NCBI GenBank assembly: GCA_016584305.1
Contig: JACEEZ010010106.1
Coordinates: forward strand, 179,462-243,461
DNA: 64,000 nt
Reading direction: 5' to 3'
Origin: Chionoecetes opilio
Taxonomy: Eukaryota; Arthropoda; Malacostraca; Decapoda; Majidae
The notes below the pieces were generated by a model. That model was not told the DNA's origin and did not search any database. It was given only the letters and a program-made list of their open reading frames with translations. The first letter of the stretch is position 1, and every line of letters begins with the position of its first letter. The position numbers were made by a program, and so were the translations under genes. Positions 25,572 through 36,965 of this stretch are shown here, piece by piece.

Positions 25572-26225
25572 GCCGCAAAACCGCCTTCCGGGCGGACTTT
25601 TTGGCTAGCTCCTGCGGAGGGCTATTGGTGGGCCTTCGGCCCACCAAACACAGACTCTCCAGATAGCCCCTTCTAACTTTCCTGAAATCATGGATGTAGA
25701 AATGTATGTATTAACGCCAACCCATTCACATCACCCCCAACCCATTACCCATCACCCCCACCCATTCACTCACCCATTACCCATCACCCCCCACCCATTA
25801 CCCATCACCACACACCCACTCACTCACCCGTTACCCATCACCCCCCACCTATTCCCTCACCCATTACCCTCCACCCATTCACTCACCCATTACCCATTCA
25901 CTCACCCCCCACCTATTCCCTCACCCATCACCCCCCACCCATTCACTCACCCATTACCCATCACCCCACCCATTACCCATCACCCTACATCAAGGTTTCC
26001 TCAATTCTCGCATCCCACTTTTTTTCACAAATTCTCGCTAATAGGCTATTAAAAAAACAAAAACAGAAGTGATCGGATCATCTCATAAGTGTGCTTAAAA
26101 CCTTCCCCTGGTCAAGCCGGTTCCAAAACTGTGCCATATGACGGGATTCCGCCACGGGGGGCAGAACTTATACCACACACACACACAGACAGACAGACAG
26201 ACACACTTTCGCTTATATTATTATA
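25572..26225 (-). mobile_element. HINE/Helentron-like unit 1
   Basis: Given here in minus-strand sense. One end has (GTCT)n next to AAGCGAAAGTGTG. The other ends in CTAG, about 8 nt after a hairpin CCGCCC-GGA-GGGCGG (a mismatch-bearing version in this copy). The middle is a minisatellite of CCCATTCACTCA and CCCATTACCCATCACC units. The CTAG end with a nearby hairpin, GTCY microsatellite and internal tandem repeats are hallmarks of Helentron-associated (DINE-1-like) elements. Proline/histidine reading frames are by-products. Confidence 0.6.
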
Positions 26226-26853
26226 ACTAGCCGCAAAGCTGCCCTCCGGGCTGACTTTTTGGCTAGCTCCTGCGGAGGGCTATTGGTGGGCCTTGGGCCC
26301 ACCACCTGTGTTTGGTGGGCCTTTGGCCCACCAAACATGGACTCTCCAGATAGCCCCTTCTAACTTTCCTGAAATCATGGATGCAGAAATGTATGTATTC
26401 CCCCCACCCATTCACTCACCCATTACCCATCACCCCCCACCCATTCACTCACCCATTACCCATCACCCCCCACCCATTCACTCACCCATTACCCATCACC
26501 CCCCACCCATTACCCATCACCACACACCCATTCACTCACCCATTACCCATCACCCCCCACCTAATTCCCTCACCCATCACCCCCCGCCCATTCACTCACC
26601 CATTACCCATCACCCTACATCAAGGCTTCCTCAATTCTCGCAACCCACTTTTGTTTTCACAATTCTCGCTAATAGGCTGCAAAAAAAAAGAAAAAAAAAA
26701 GTGATCGGATCATCTCATAAGTGGGCTTATGACCTTCCCCTGGTCAACCTGATTCCAAAAATGTGCCATATGAGGTGTTTGCGCCACGGGGGGCGGAACC
26801 TATACCACACACAGACAGACAGACAAGACACACTTTCGCTTATATTATTATAG
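26226..26853 (-). mobile_element. HINE/Helentron-like unit 2
   Basis: Same structure and orientation as unit 1, directly abutting it. The GGTGGGCC...GGCCCACC stem is duplicated near the left edge, and the CCCATT minisatellite spans about 26401-26620. Confidence 0.6.
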
Positions 26854-27846
26854 ACTAGCCGCAAAGCCGCCCTCCGGGCGGACTTTTTGGCTAGCTCCTG
26901 CGGAGGGCTATTGGTGGGCCTTCGGCCCACCACCTGTGTTTAGTGGGCCTTCGGCCCACCACCTGTTTGCAAACATGGACTCTCCAGATAGCCCCTTCTA
27001 ACTTTCCTGAAATCATGGATGTAGAAATGTATGTATTCCCCCCACCCATTACCCATCACCCCCCACCCATTACCCATCACCACACACCCATTACCCATTC
27101 ACTCACCCATTACCCATCACCCCCCACCCATTACCCATCACCCTCCACCCATTCACTCACCCATCACCCCCCACCCATTACCCATCACCACACACCCATT
27201 CACTCACCCATTACCCATCACCCCCCACCCATTACCCATCACCACACACCCATTCACTCACCCATTACCCATCATCCCCCACCCATTCACTCACCCATTA
27301 CCCATCACCCCCCACCCATTACCCATCACCACACACCCATTCACTCACCCATTACCCATTCACTCACCCATTACCCATTCACTCACCCATTACCCATCAC
27401 CCCCCACTCATTACCCATCACCACACACTCATTCATTCACCCATTACCCATCACCCCCCACCCATTCACTCACCCATTACCCATCACCACACACCCATTA
27501 CCCATCACCCCCCACCTATTCCCTCACCCATCACCCCCCACCCATTCACTCACCCCACACCCATTACCCATCACCCTACATCAAGGCTTCCTCAATTCTC
27601 GCAACCCACTTGTTTTCACAATTCTCGCTAATAGGCTGCTAAAAAAAAAAAAAAAGAAAAGTGATCGGATCATCTCATAAGTGGGCTTATGACCTTCCCC
27701 TGGTCAACCTGATTCCAAAAATGTGCCATATGAGGTGTTTGCGCCACGGGGGGCGGAACCTATACCACACACACACAGACAGACAGACAGAGAGACACAC
27801 TTTCGCTTATATTATTATAGATAGATAGAAGATAGATAGAAGTAAC
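26854..27846 (-). mobile_element. HINE/Helentron-like unit 3, longest minisatellite
   Basis: Same structure as units 1 and 2. The minisatellite covers about 27040-27580. The outer edge ends TATTATTATAGATAGATAG with a short (GATA)n run at 27818-27840. Confidence 0.6.
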
Positions 27847-27850
27847 CAGG

Positions 27851-28213
27851 ACCCAATGTCCATCAGCCTCGGTTTTGCCGAGATGAACTATTAGCAGCGC
27901 TTTCGCCTCTGCCGAGAGGTCTGGAAGGCGAGCGAGCCCTGGGGAAGAGGGCAGTCATGAGGACAGCTGGCTCGACATATGCGATGCCAGTATGGGTAGC
28001 AATTATCCCCAATAAAGGTACAATGGCTTCATCAGTGAGTTTGCGACCCAACTGAATGTCCTCTAAGGCAGCATTTGTGACCGAAGCCATCCTATAATTA
28101 TCATGCAAAATATCGTATGATATTATATGATAATAACCAGACAAAGTTACCAGAGATAAGAGCGCAGTGTAATGCGTCTTACCTCGAGCGATGAAGCAGA
28201 CCGTGTGACACAA
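27851..28213 (-). other. Unrecognised open frame
   Basis: A minus-strand open frame with an internal methionine near 28089 beginning MASVTNAALEDIQLGRKL. The stretch LTDEAIVPLLGII faintly resembles the start of C48 (Ulp1-like) peptidase domains, but no catalytic residues are visible. It may be a fragment of a larger element inside the 6.2-kb insertion. Confidence 0.2.
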
Positions 28214-29345
28214 AGCCTTTGTGTTAACCGCAGAAAACCGTTACTCCTATAAGCTGGCAATTAGGCTGCGGAATCGGTAATACATTAATATCTCGAGAAG
28301 CGTGTGTTATTTCACAAAATGTGATTGAAGAATAAAAATCCGTATTTCAACTGGCTTCCCTGTGGTGTAATTTAGGAAAAGATCCATTGAGAAATGATGA
28401 TATTAAGCGTGTTTTTAACTTGAAGAGGTGCCTTTTAACCCCAACCAAATAACCGTTACGCTGATACAATGAAATAGGCTGCGTAACATGAAATACATGA
28501 ATATGTAGAGAACCGTGTTTTGTTTCACAAAACGTTATAGATGAATAAATATCATGAGTTCAACAGGCCTCCCTGTTGTGTAATTGGGAAAAAAATTCAT
28601 CGATAAATGATTGCATGAAGTTTAATTTTTCATTGGAGAAGTGCCTTTTAGCCCACTTAGAAAACTGGTAAAACATTATTATCTCGAGAACCGTATGTTA
28701 TTGCACCCCACATTATATATGAATAAAAAACCAGGGTTCAAGAGGCTTCCCTGTGGTTCAATCAGAAAAAAAATCCATTGAGAAATAAACAAATTATGCG
28801 TGTTTTGATTTCATAATAATCTGAGCTGCTTTTATGAAAATTATACATTGCCAAGCGAGTAAACATTCACCACACGTTATAGCTGAATTGAAAAGAAGCT
28901 TTTAACACGCTTGTCTGATGAAGAATTTTCCAGGCTTGCCTGTGGTGTAATAAAAAAAAATATCCGTAGATAAATGACTTGTGTAATTTAAATGTGCGTT
29001 TTGAGCATTATTAGCCAGGAGAAATACTCAACACATCGAGGGAACGGATGAAAAGGATGTGAATAGAAGTGTTAAGCCCCGTCCACACTACCACTCACCA
29101 CCGTCGGTGCTTGCCGTCGTGCTTGCCGACGGGAAGCGCCGACGGTGGTGAGTGGTAGTGTGGACGGGGCTTTATATCGTTCAAACATGCACAACACGTT
29201 AAAGATGAATTGAAAAAAAGCTTGTAAAAGGCTATTCTGAAGAAGAATTTTCCAGGCTTGCCTGTGGTGTAATGAGAAAAAAACTCCATTGAGGAATGAA
29301 GTGTGTAAATAAAATGTGTGTTTTGAGCATGAACGTATGATTTAA
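28214..29345. repeat. Diverged tandem array, unit about 200-230 bp
   Basis: About five units share TATCTCGAGAACCGT, TAGATGAATAAA, GGCTTCCCTGTGGTGTAAT, AATCCATTGAGAAATGA and GAAGTGCCTTTTA in the same order. Units differ considerably, so the array is old. A 97-bp hairpin element is inserted at 29075. Confidence 0.75.
29075..29171. mobile_element. 97-bp hairpin MITE with TTA target duplication
   Basis: AGCCCCGTCCACACTACCAC at the left is perfectly mirrored at the right. The whole element folds into one hairpin with arms of about 35-45 bp. TTA flanks it at 29072-29074 and 29172-29174. A 3-bp TWA duplication fits the PIF/Harbinger superfamily. Confidence 0.8.
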
Positions 29346-29574
29346 TTAAAGGATAACAGTTATTGTCAAACTGACACGGAGTAAAATACTATATATTTTT
29401 TCCACCAAAAAAAAAAGGCTGAAATGTAGACCGTGACATGTTAGAACGTAAATTTCATTGGCATTGGGTGGACGTAGCAAAAATGAGCATATTTTAATAA
29501 AGACATATTTCTTGTAAGGTTAGTATTTAAGGAGGGAAATGGCAGATAAGATCTATAGGCCTTATTGTGTACGT

Positions 29575-30515
29575 GAAGACGAAACTATTTGATTTATTTC
29601 CATAGATACGTGAAAATGATCTCAGTAATAAATGTATATAATGACGGTATAAATACTTATTATTCAATGTAATTTTCCCAGTGATGAATATTAGTGGAGA
29701 ATGATTAATTGTTGGTTGCATTTATAGGGGGAAAATAAGCTTACAGAGGTAATAAATTGCTTTTAGTGTCAAATATCGGCAAACAAAGACCAGTTTCGTG
29801 ATCGCCATCATTAGAAGCCCCTATAAACCGAGTTTCATCCAAATTGGGATATATTTATTTTCGCCCAAATTCAGCAGGCTATTGGTCCAAGAATTTTTTT
29901 TGGAAATCACATTTTCATTAATATCACAGTAACCATAAAAGTAATGAGAAAATGGTATATAACATAAAAGATGCAACTTTTGAATGCCGATTCAGTGGTA
30001 TATGCGAAAGTAGAATTTATGCATAAATAAAGGCACAAAGCAATGTTTTCCAAAAACTAAAAAAAACTAAATATCTCGAAAACGTGACCTGTTAGGACTA
30101 AACAGACTTACATTGCGTAGATCTCGTCGAACCGGACATAAATTATTTCCATAATATTTATGTTTAGATCAATAGTTTAGTGGGAAAAGGCCAAAAACGA
30201 AATGAGGCCTGAATTTTGAGGAATTTTGCAGCCAGAAAAAATGTAATTATTTATTTACATATATATACGTAAAAATGATCTCAGTAATAATTGTGTATAA
30301 TGACGGTATACATACTTGTTATTTGAAGTAATTTTCAGTGATGAATATTAGTGGAGATGGAGTAAAGTTTGTATGCATTTATACATGGGAAATAACTATG
30401 ATATTTCTTATTTACATATATACGTAAAAACAATCTCTGTAATAATTGTGTATAAGGACATTATACATATTATTATTCTATATAATTTTCCCAATAATGA
30501 ATATTTGTTGATTGG
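29575..30515. repeat. Second tandem array inside the insertion
   Basis: Three units, near 29590, 30245 and 30410, share ATGATCTCAGTAATAA, GTATAATGACGGTATA and TTTTCCCAGTGATGAATATT. Unrelated sequence separates the first from the other two. Confidence 0.65.
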
Positions 30516-31000
30516 GAAAAACCGTACGGTAAAATTCATACTCTAACTCCCAAACCGTAAGTCGTAGAGCCTTTGTATTTGACAGGCAAAAGATAGTAAA
30601 CCCTACGTTGCTCAAAATATGTTAACGGTCATTGGGTCAACAAAAGAAGCATAACCTCGTCAAAACGAAAAAAACGTAAAATTCATACATGGCAACTCGC
30701 GAACCAAAAGTCACAGACCATTGCTGATGGTTTCCGCAAAACCGGCAAAGACTGTCCAACAAAACATATATTCCAAATGTTGGCCGTTAAATGTCCAATA
30801 AACGCGTCACAACGAAAAAACCGTGAAATCCACACCTGACAACTCGAGAACTAAAATTCACAAAGCAATTCGGACGGTTTTTTAGAACCTCACATTTGAC
30901 GTACAACAAAACATGTATTCCAACTGTATTTAGTATTTAGCCGTTACATTTCAAATAAACGCTGCAGAACGCAAAACACGGTCTAAGTCCAGCTCACGTT
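30516..31000. repeat. Third tandem array, unit about 150-160 bp
   Basis: About three units share AACTCGCGAACCAAAAGTCAC, an ACAAAACATATATTCCAA-type block, GGCCGTTAAATGTCCAATAA and an ACGAAAAAACCGT-type block. Confidence 0.6.
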
Positions 31001-31017
31001 CCTCTATTATATATATA

Positions 31018-31691
31018 CTAGCCGCAAAGCCGCCCTCCGGGCGGACTTTTTGGCTAGCTACTGCGGAGGGCTATTGGTGGGCCTTTGGCCCACCATATGT
31101 GTTTGGTGGGCCGAAGGCCCACCAAACACAGACTCTCCAGATAGCCCCTTCTAACTTTCCTGAAATCATGGATGTAGAAATGTATGTATTAACGCCAACC
31201 CATTCACATCACCCCCAACCCATTCACATCACCCCCAACCCATTCACTCACCCATTACCCATCACCCCCACCCATTACCCATCACCCCCCACCCTTACCC
31301 ATCACCACACACCCATTCACTCACCCATTACCCCCCACCTATTCCCTCACCCATCACCCCCACCCATTCACTCACCCATTACCCATCACCCCCCACCTAT
31401 TCCCTCATCCATCACCCATCACCCCCAACCCATTCACTCACCCATCACCCCACACCCATTATCCATCACCCCACCCATTCACTCACCCATTACCCATCAC
31501 CCTACATCAAGATTTCCTCAATTCTCGCAACCCACTTTTTTTTCACAATTCTCGCTAATAGGCTACTAAAAAAAAAAAAAAAAAAAGTTATCGGATCATC
31601 TCATAAGTGTGCTTAAAACCTTCCCCTGGTCAAGCCGGTTCCAAAACTGTGCCATATGAGGGGATTCCGCCACGGGGGGGCGGAACCTATA

Positions 31692-31750
<59 letters not shown>

Positions 31751-31782
31751 GACAGACACACTTTCGCTTATATTATTATATA
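31018..31782 (-). mobile_element. HINE/Helentron-like unit 4
   Basis: Same orientation as units 1-3: a CTAG edge with a clean CCGCCC/GGGCGG hairpin at 31018-31050, the CCCATT minisatellite, then (CA)n and (GACA)n and the ACTTTCGCTTATATTATTATA edge. The hAT 2 coding sequence resumes at 31783. The long (CA)n at 31694-31745 is a private expansion. Confidence 0.65.
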
Positions 31783-32227
31783 GAAGAGGATCTTGTTGAG
31801 CTGCAGGCCAACGACAGAATCCAAATGCAGTTTGAATCAATGCAGCTAGATATGTTTTGGTGTGCACAACTCAAAACATTCCCACAGTTAGCACACAGAG
31901 CTCTGGAGGTCATTGTGCCATTTGCAACTACGTTCTTATGCGTTTTTCAACACTACTACACATCAAAGCAAAGGCTAGGAACCGTCTGGATGCATGTGAC
32001 GACATGCGTGTGGCACTTCGGGAACCTCGTTTTCAATCATCATAATTGATGAAAAGCAACAACAAAAGTCACTGAAATGTAACATTGTGTACTATGTAGT
32101 ATTGTAGTTAGTGAAATATAAGGTTCGTTACTCTAATTATACTTTTTCTGATCGGGGGTACGAGACAAATTTATGAGATATTAAAGGGTACGAGCACTAA
32201 AAAAGGTTAAGAACCACTGCTCTAGAG

Positions 32228-33242
32228 TCTAGTCGGCCAGATGCATAAAGACAGATCGTCAGCCACTAAATCGAGAGATGATTGTCCAGTGTTAAGTCCA
32301 GTGTTATAAATGTCTGATTAAAATAAAAATTTAAAGGTTTCACCCGATAAGCCTCAAAAATCTCCCATGACTTATAGAGCACATGCACTACAATAACATC
32401 CATGGTAAGCGTTGCTTACAAGACCGGATAGTAGTGCTGAATAGCATCCTGTTTGAACAAGGGTTGCAAATTTAATTCATATTGACCAATGTTTAGTGTA
32501 TGTAAGAAATCATCCACATGAAAAAGACTCGCAGTTACTCTCCCACTAGCTGCATCTACCATGTTTGGATTAGCGCCGATTTGGATTTAGATTTGGATTT
32601 TCTTTATTAGAAACTACCACATTGAGTGAGGATTCAAAAACTATTAAATTTTGGTCAAAGTAAATAAAATCAGTTGAGAGCATTTAAACGAACAATCGCA
32701 CTGTTCAGCACTCTAGTAAGCTGATTGGCCTGTTATAAGGTAAAGGCAAAAGGTATTCAAAAGGTGTCGGAGATCAATTTCAAGAATTTCCAACCTTTTA
32801 CTGTTAATGTTAATAAACCCTTCGGTTAGCAGCCAAAATATTTACCAGTCGATTATAGTTCTCCCGCATGTCTTAGATATGTTCATCCATAACTGTCCCA
32901 AATAAGAACTGAGACACATTACCGAAGGCATTGACAAGGTCTGACTTTCTCGGTTTGGGCATGCAAAGGAATATACCCTATAATCTTGCTTGGCATGCAA
33001 CAAGGTTAGTTTCATGAAGGTCAGTCGATCCTTCAGAAGGTCTATAATGAAAGTAACATGCACTACATGCATTTCACATAGCAGGATGTGAAAGAAAAGT
33101 AGTTAGACTCGGGGTCGTAGATTATAGCCGTGCATGGCGTTAGTGGTGGTTGGGTTAGTGGAAGTGCGTGGAGGTAGGTAAGCACATTTAGCAAAAGTCG
33201 GGTCCCTTCGGGCTTTGGTCTTCTTTAACCTGTCATTATGAA
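32228..33242. other. Unassigned DNA
   Basis: No recognised gene. A GATTTGGATTTAGATTTGG run near 32577 could be a SINE tail. Confidence 0.4.
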
Positions 33243-34481
33243 TTATCTCGGCAGTATTAATAAATGGATCCAGTACCTCAAATTTATTGCAATAACAACA
33301 ATCAAGCGCGGGCCTAAAAATTTCGGCGCCAACTTGGAATTCCTAATCGGATTTTGAACTATTACCAAAGACATTCTACAACAAGATACCTCACTCGGGC
33401 TCCCTCTAATACACTTTCTGTTATCCGCCGACGGTGTCGCCGCCGTGCGGCAGGGGCTGTACCAGTCTGCTGGCCCATTCACTTGCTGCACATGACTATC
33501 ATATAGACTATGGTTTATCAGTATATATGATATACAATATATATATGATATATCTTCGTAAATGTTTTTTCTATTATAATATCAAATAAAAAACAGTAAA
33601 ACACACTAAACTTGACTAAAAGAATGCCATTACGAGACTCAGAAGAAATATGCATGAACTTAATATTCACTTAAACTCTTCGCCATTTAATACTTTGCGA
33701 GTCAACTTTTGACATGAAATATATTAATAGAAGCGTAATTTTCTTAGCTTTCCATTGATATATTTCGTTTTCTGATAAATGAATTAGAACCATGCATAAA
33801 TTAGCGTTAAATAAATAAATAAAATCATCAATCGGGTAATTTTCCCGATTGATGAGGTTATTTATTTAGTTAACACTAATTTATGCATGCTTGCTAATTC
33901 ATTTATCAGAAAACGAAATATATAAGTAAATAAATAACATCATCAATCGGGAAAATTACCCGATTGATGATTTTATTTATTTATTTAACGCTAATTTATG
34001 CATGGTTCTAATTCATTTATCAGAAAACGAAATATATCAATGGAAAGCTAATAAAATTGCGCTTCTATTGATATATTTCATGTCAAAAGTAGACTCGCAA
34101 AGTATTAAATGGCGAAGAGTTTAAGTGAATATTAATTAAGTTCATGCATATTTCTTCCGAGTCTCGTAATGGCATTCCTTTAGTGTGTTTTACTGTTTTT
34201 TATTTGATATTATAATAGAACAAACATTTACGAAGACATAGCATATATATATATTGTATATCATATATACTGATAAACCATAGTCTATATTATGATAGTC
34301 ATGTGCAGCAAGTGAATGGGCCAGCAGACTGGTTAACTCCTGCCGCACGGCGGAGGTCGATTTTACGCGCACCACAGGGTACCCCGGAGTGAGGTATCTT
34401 GTTGTTGAATGTCTTTGCTATTACTGTATCGCCAATTCGTATAGCAATAGGAACCGCACGCTTATGTTGTTGTGACATCAT
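33243..34481 (-). pseudogene. Gypsy-type integrase C-terminal remnant, split
   Basis: Two minus-strand coding scraps flank a palindromic element. The right one (34481-34425) reads HKRAVPIAIRIGDTVI. The left one (33358-33243) reads VQNPIRNSKLAPKFLGPR. Together they resemble the end of an LTR-retrotransposon integrase (basic segment, then a KLAPKFLGP chromodomain-proximal motif). The element inserted exactly between them, with CTATTAC duplicated. The rest of the retrotransposon was not recognised. Confidence 0.55.
33366..34417. mobile_element. 1,052-bp palindromic (foldback) transposon
   Basis: Ends CAAAGACATTC and GAATGTCTTTG are inverted repeats. The arms continue for about 450-500 bp each (for example, GGGCCAGCAGACTGG at 34317 mirrored at 33468). 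The centre holds two small hairpins based on ATCAATCGGG/CCCGATTGAT. CTATTAC is duplicated at 33359-33365 and 34418-34424, and coding sequence of a Gypsy integrase is split. A 7- or 8-bp duplication with CA...TG ends suggests a hAT-like MITE. Confidence 0.85.
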
Positions 34482-35107
<626 letters not shown>

Positions 35108-35131
35108 TGATATACACTGTATATGTATATG

Positions 35132-35139
<8 letters not shown>

Positions 35140-35192
<53 letters not shown>
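35140..35192. repeat. (GT)n microsatellite
   Basis: About 26 GT units. Confidence 0.95.
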
Positions 35193-35194
<2 letters not shown>

Positions 35195-35229
35195 CTGGTC
35201 AGGGTAGTGCCTTGCTACTGGTAACATGT

Positions 35230-36965
35230 AACCTAGTGAAATATAAAGAAGCTCCGCTACAAGTCTCCATCTCGGGCAAGTGCTATTCTAACAGCAGATG
35301 GACCCCTCGTGTCGGACATGGACTCGCAGATGGCTCGTTGGGCTGAGTACGTTGACCAGTTGTTCACGGTTGACCCTACAATTGGGCAGCTTCACACCAC
35401 TGGGTTACGGGCAGTGGATGCCAATCCTCAGTACGAGAGGGTGTAGCAAAGTTGAGGGGTGGAAAGGCAGCTGGTGTTTGTAATATCAGTGCGGAGCTGC
35501 TCAAATCTTGGAGTGAGGCCTTGATCCGCGGGTTGCATGCTGTCTTGACTATCGTGTGGCAATCAGATACTATTCCTCCTGACTTGAAAAAGAGGGTTGG
35601 TCGTCCCTATCTGGCAGGGAAAAGGGGACCGTTAGAACTGCAACAATTGCCGTGGTATCACACAAATCATTGTGCCAGGCAGGGTTCTTGCCCATTTATT
35701 ATTGATACGGATTCGTAGTCATCTGCTGAAGTATCAAAGTCCTGAGCAGTCTGGGGTCACGTCTGGTAGGTCAAAAACTGACCGTATCCTTTTGATTCGT
35801 GTCCTGGTGGAACGCCGACGCGAGTTTCGACAAGGGATGCTTGCAGGCTATTATGATCTCAAGAAGGCGTTTGACTCATCTTGACGTCTTCTGCGGCTTC
35901 GAGGGATTTCTGCAAGGAATGTTTGTCTGCTGACTGGCCTCTACCCTGATACTGAGATAAGATAAGATACTTTGATCCTATCTAGACACTTTGCAAGTAC
36001 CAACGACAAGGTTATTGACTATACAAAGCGCCAAAACGCCAGGACGAACCTGGTGGGCTTGAACCGCTGGCCGAATGCAGGGACGCTGCACGCCTGAGAC
36101 TGAGAGCGTTGTGAAGTGTGGAGGTGTATACAGATTTTTTCATCTGAATACAGGAGTGAGGCAAGGGTGCGTCCTTGCCCCATCACTTATCAACACTTGT
36201 ATGAACTGGGTATTGGAAAGAGGTGTGGACGAAAGTGACTGTAGAGTATCCCTCGGCAATACCAAGATCACTGATCTTGTTTTTGCCGATGGTGTAGTAA
36301 TCTTGAGTCGCTGAGTCGCTGGAGGTTTTGGTTATGGCTCTTGAGGCGCTGCAAGAGGAGGCAGAGCTTTTGGGACTTGCGGTCTCCTGGCCCAAGACCA
36401 AGGTCCAGGTGTTTTAGAGGCTTACTAGATGAAGCAGTATAGTATGTTCATATGTACTGCTAAGACATTGAGATCATGGAAATGTTTACATACCTTGGTA
36501 GCGCTTCGTAAGACATTGAGATTTTGGAAAATTTTACATACCTTGGTAGCGGAATCCAGAATGGCGGCGGGTCACGTCAAAACGTTTTGGGGCAGATTGG
36601 AATACCCCACGTTGTTATGGACTTGCTCAACACGAATATTTGGCGTTGTCGGTACCTGTGTAGAAGGACAAAGATCCGGTTCTTCAAGTCGCTTGTGAGG
36701 CCTGTCTTACTCTATGGATGTGAGACATGAACACTAAATAACGACCTGAAGGGATAAATCGATGCTTTTAGTAATGGGTGTCTTAGCAGAATCATGATGT
36801 AGAAGATTCAGGGGCTGGGATGACTACCTGTCAAATCAGCGATTGTACCATGACACTCAATCGAGGCCTATTACCTATATAGTCAGTCAGCGCCAACTTC
36901 GGCTATATGGGCATGTGGCACGTTACCCTGAATCCGTCCTTCCCACCGGGTTTTATCTGTAAGAG
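35230..36965 (+). pseudogene. RTE-like LINE reverse transcriptase, copy 2
   Basis: Plus-strand blocks in order: KAAGVCNISAELLKSW near 35465, a degraded PDLKKRVGRPYLAGK near 35580, REFRQGMLAGYYDLKKAF near 35822, then GVRQGCVLAPSLINTC near 36155. These are followed by KITDLVFADGVVILS near 36262, RRTKIRFFKSLVRPVLLYG near 36665 and QRQLRLYGHVARYPES near 36890. The catalytic FADD is changed to FADG. Stops and frameshifts occur throughout, and a SINE interrupts it at 35958. It is a dead copy of the family also seen at 19690-20430. Confidence 0.85.
35958..36098 (-). mobile_element. Short SINE with (TTATC)n tail, inserted in LINE
   Basis: Flanked by ACTGAGA at 35951-35957 and 36099-36105. On the minus strand it contains a B-box-like GGTTCAAGCCC and ends in repeated TTATC. 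The LINE reading frame continues on both sides. The A-box part is absent, suggesting 5' truncation or a degenerate head. Confidence 0.65.

Larger units (their letters stand above)
25061..32048 (+). pseudogene. hAT transposase remnant, split by insertion
   Basis: Plus strand. The left block (25061-25571) reads HSVPLFHTEVRWLSR, HFENREFILSLAYLTD and IVTEVKEHLQGLIPSF, with frameshifts, then FNLDSMDNSNVEL. The right block (31783-32048) resumes with EDLVELQANDRIQMQF, MFWCAQLKTFPQLAHRALE and VPFATTFLC and ends in a hAT dimerisation tail (STLLHIKAKARNRLD). These are the middle and C-terminal parts of a ZBED/SCAND3-like hAT transposase. The N-terminal part was not found. Coding on the two sides of the insertion fits together in frame (GAA CTA before, GAA GAG after). 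Confidence 0.8.
24888..32219 (+). mobile_element. hAT transposon 2, with a 6.2-kb internal insertion
   Basis: Left end CAGTGGTTCTTAACC at 24888; right end reversed is identical over 15 bases, ending at 32219. The flanks are CTCTAGAG at 24880-24887 and 32220-32227. It contains a plus-strand hAT pseudogene split by a block of Helentron-like repeats from about 25572 to 31782. Confidence 0.9.

Noticed and set aside
25572..25640. Bacterial-type terminator hairpins
   Set aside because: The GC stem followed by T-run is a coincidence of the element's end structure in a eukaryotic genome.
27040..27580. CCCATTACCC repeats as telomere-like DNA
   Set aside because: Arthropod telomeres are usually TTAGG; the unit here is longer, irregular and confined to repeated elements.
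25690..27680. Pro/His/Thr repeat proteins up to 245 codons
   Set aside because: The frames follow the CCCATTACCC minisatellite and its repeat-unit borders; they are not genes.
28214..31000. CRISPR-like repeat-spacer array
   Set aside because: Units are long, diverged and contiguous, in a eukaryotic intron, without regular spacers.
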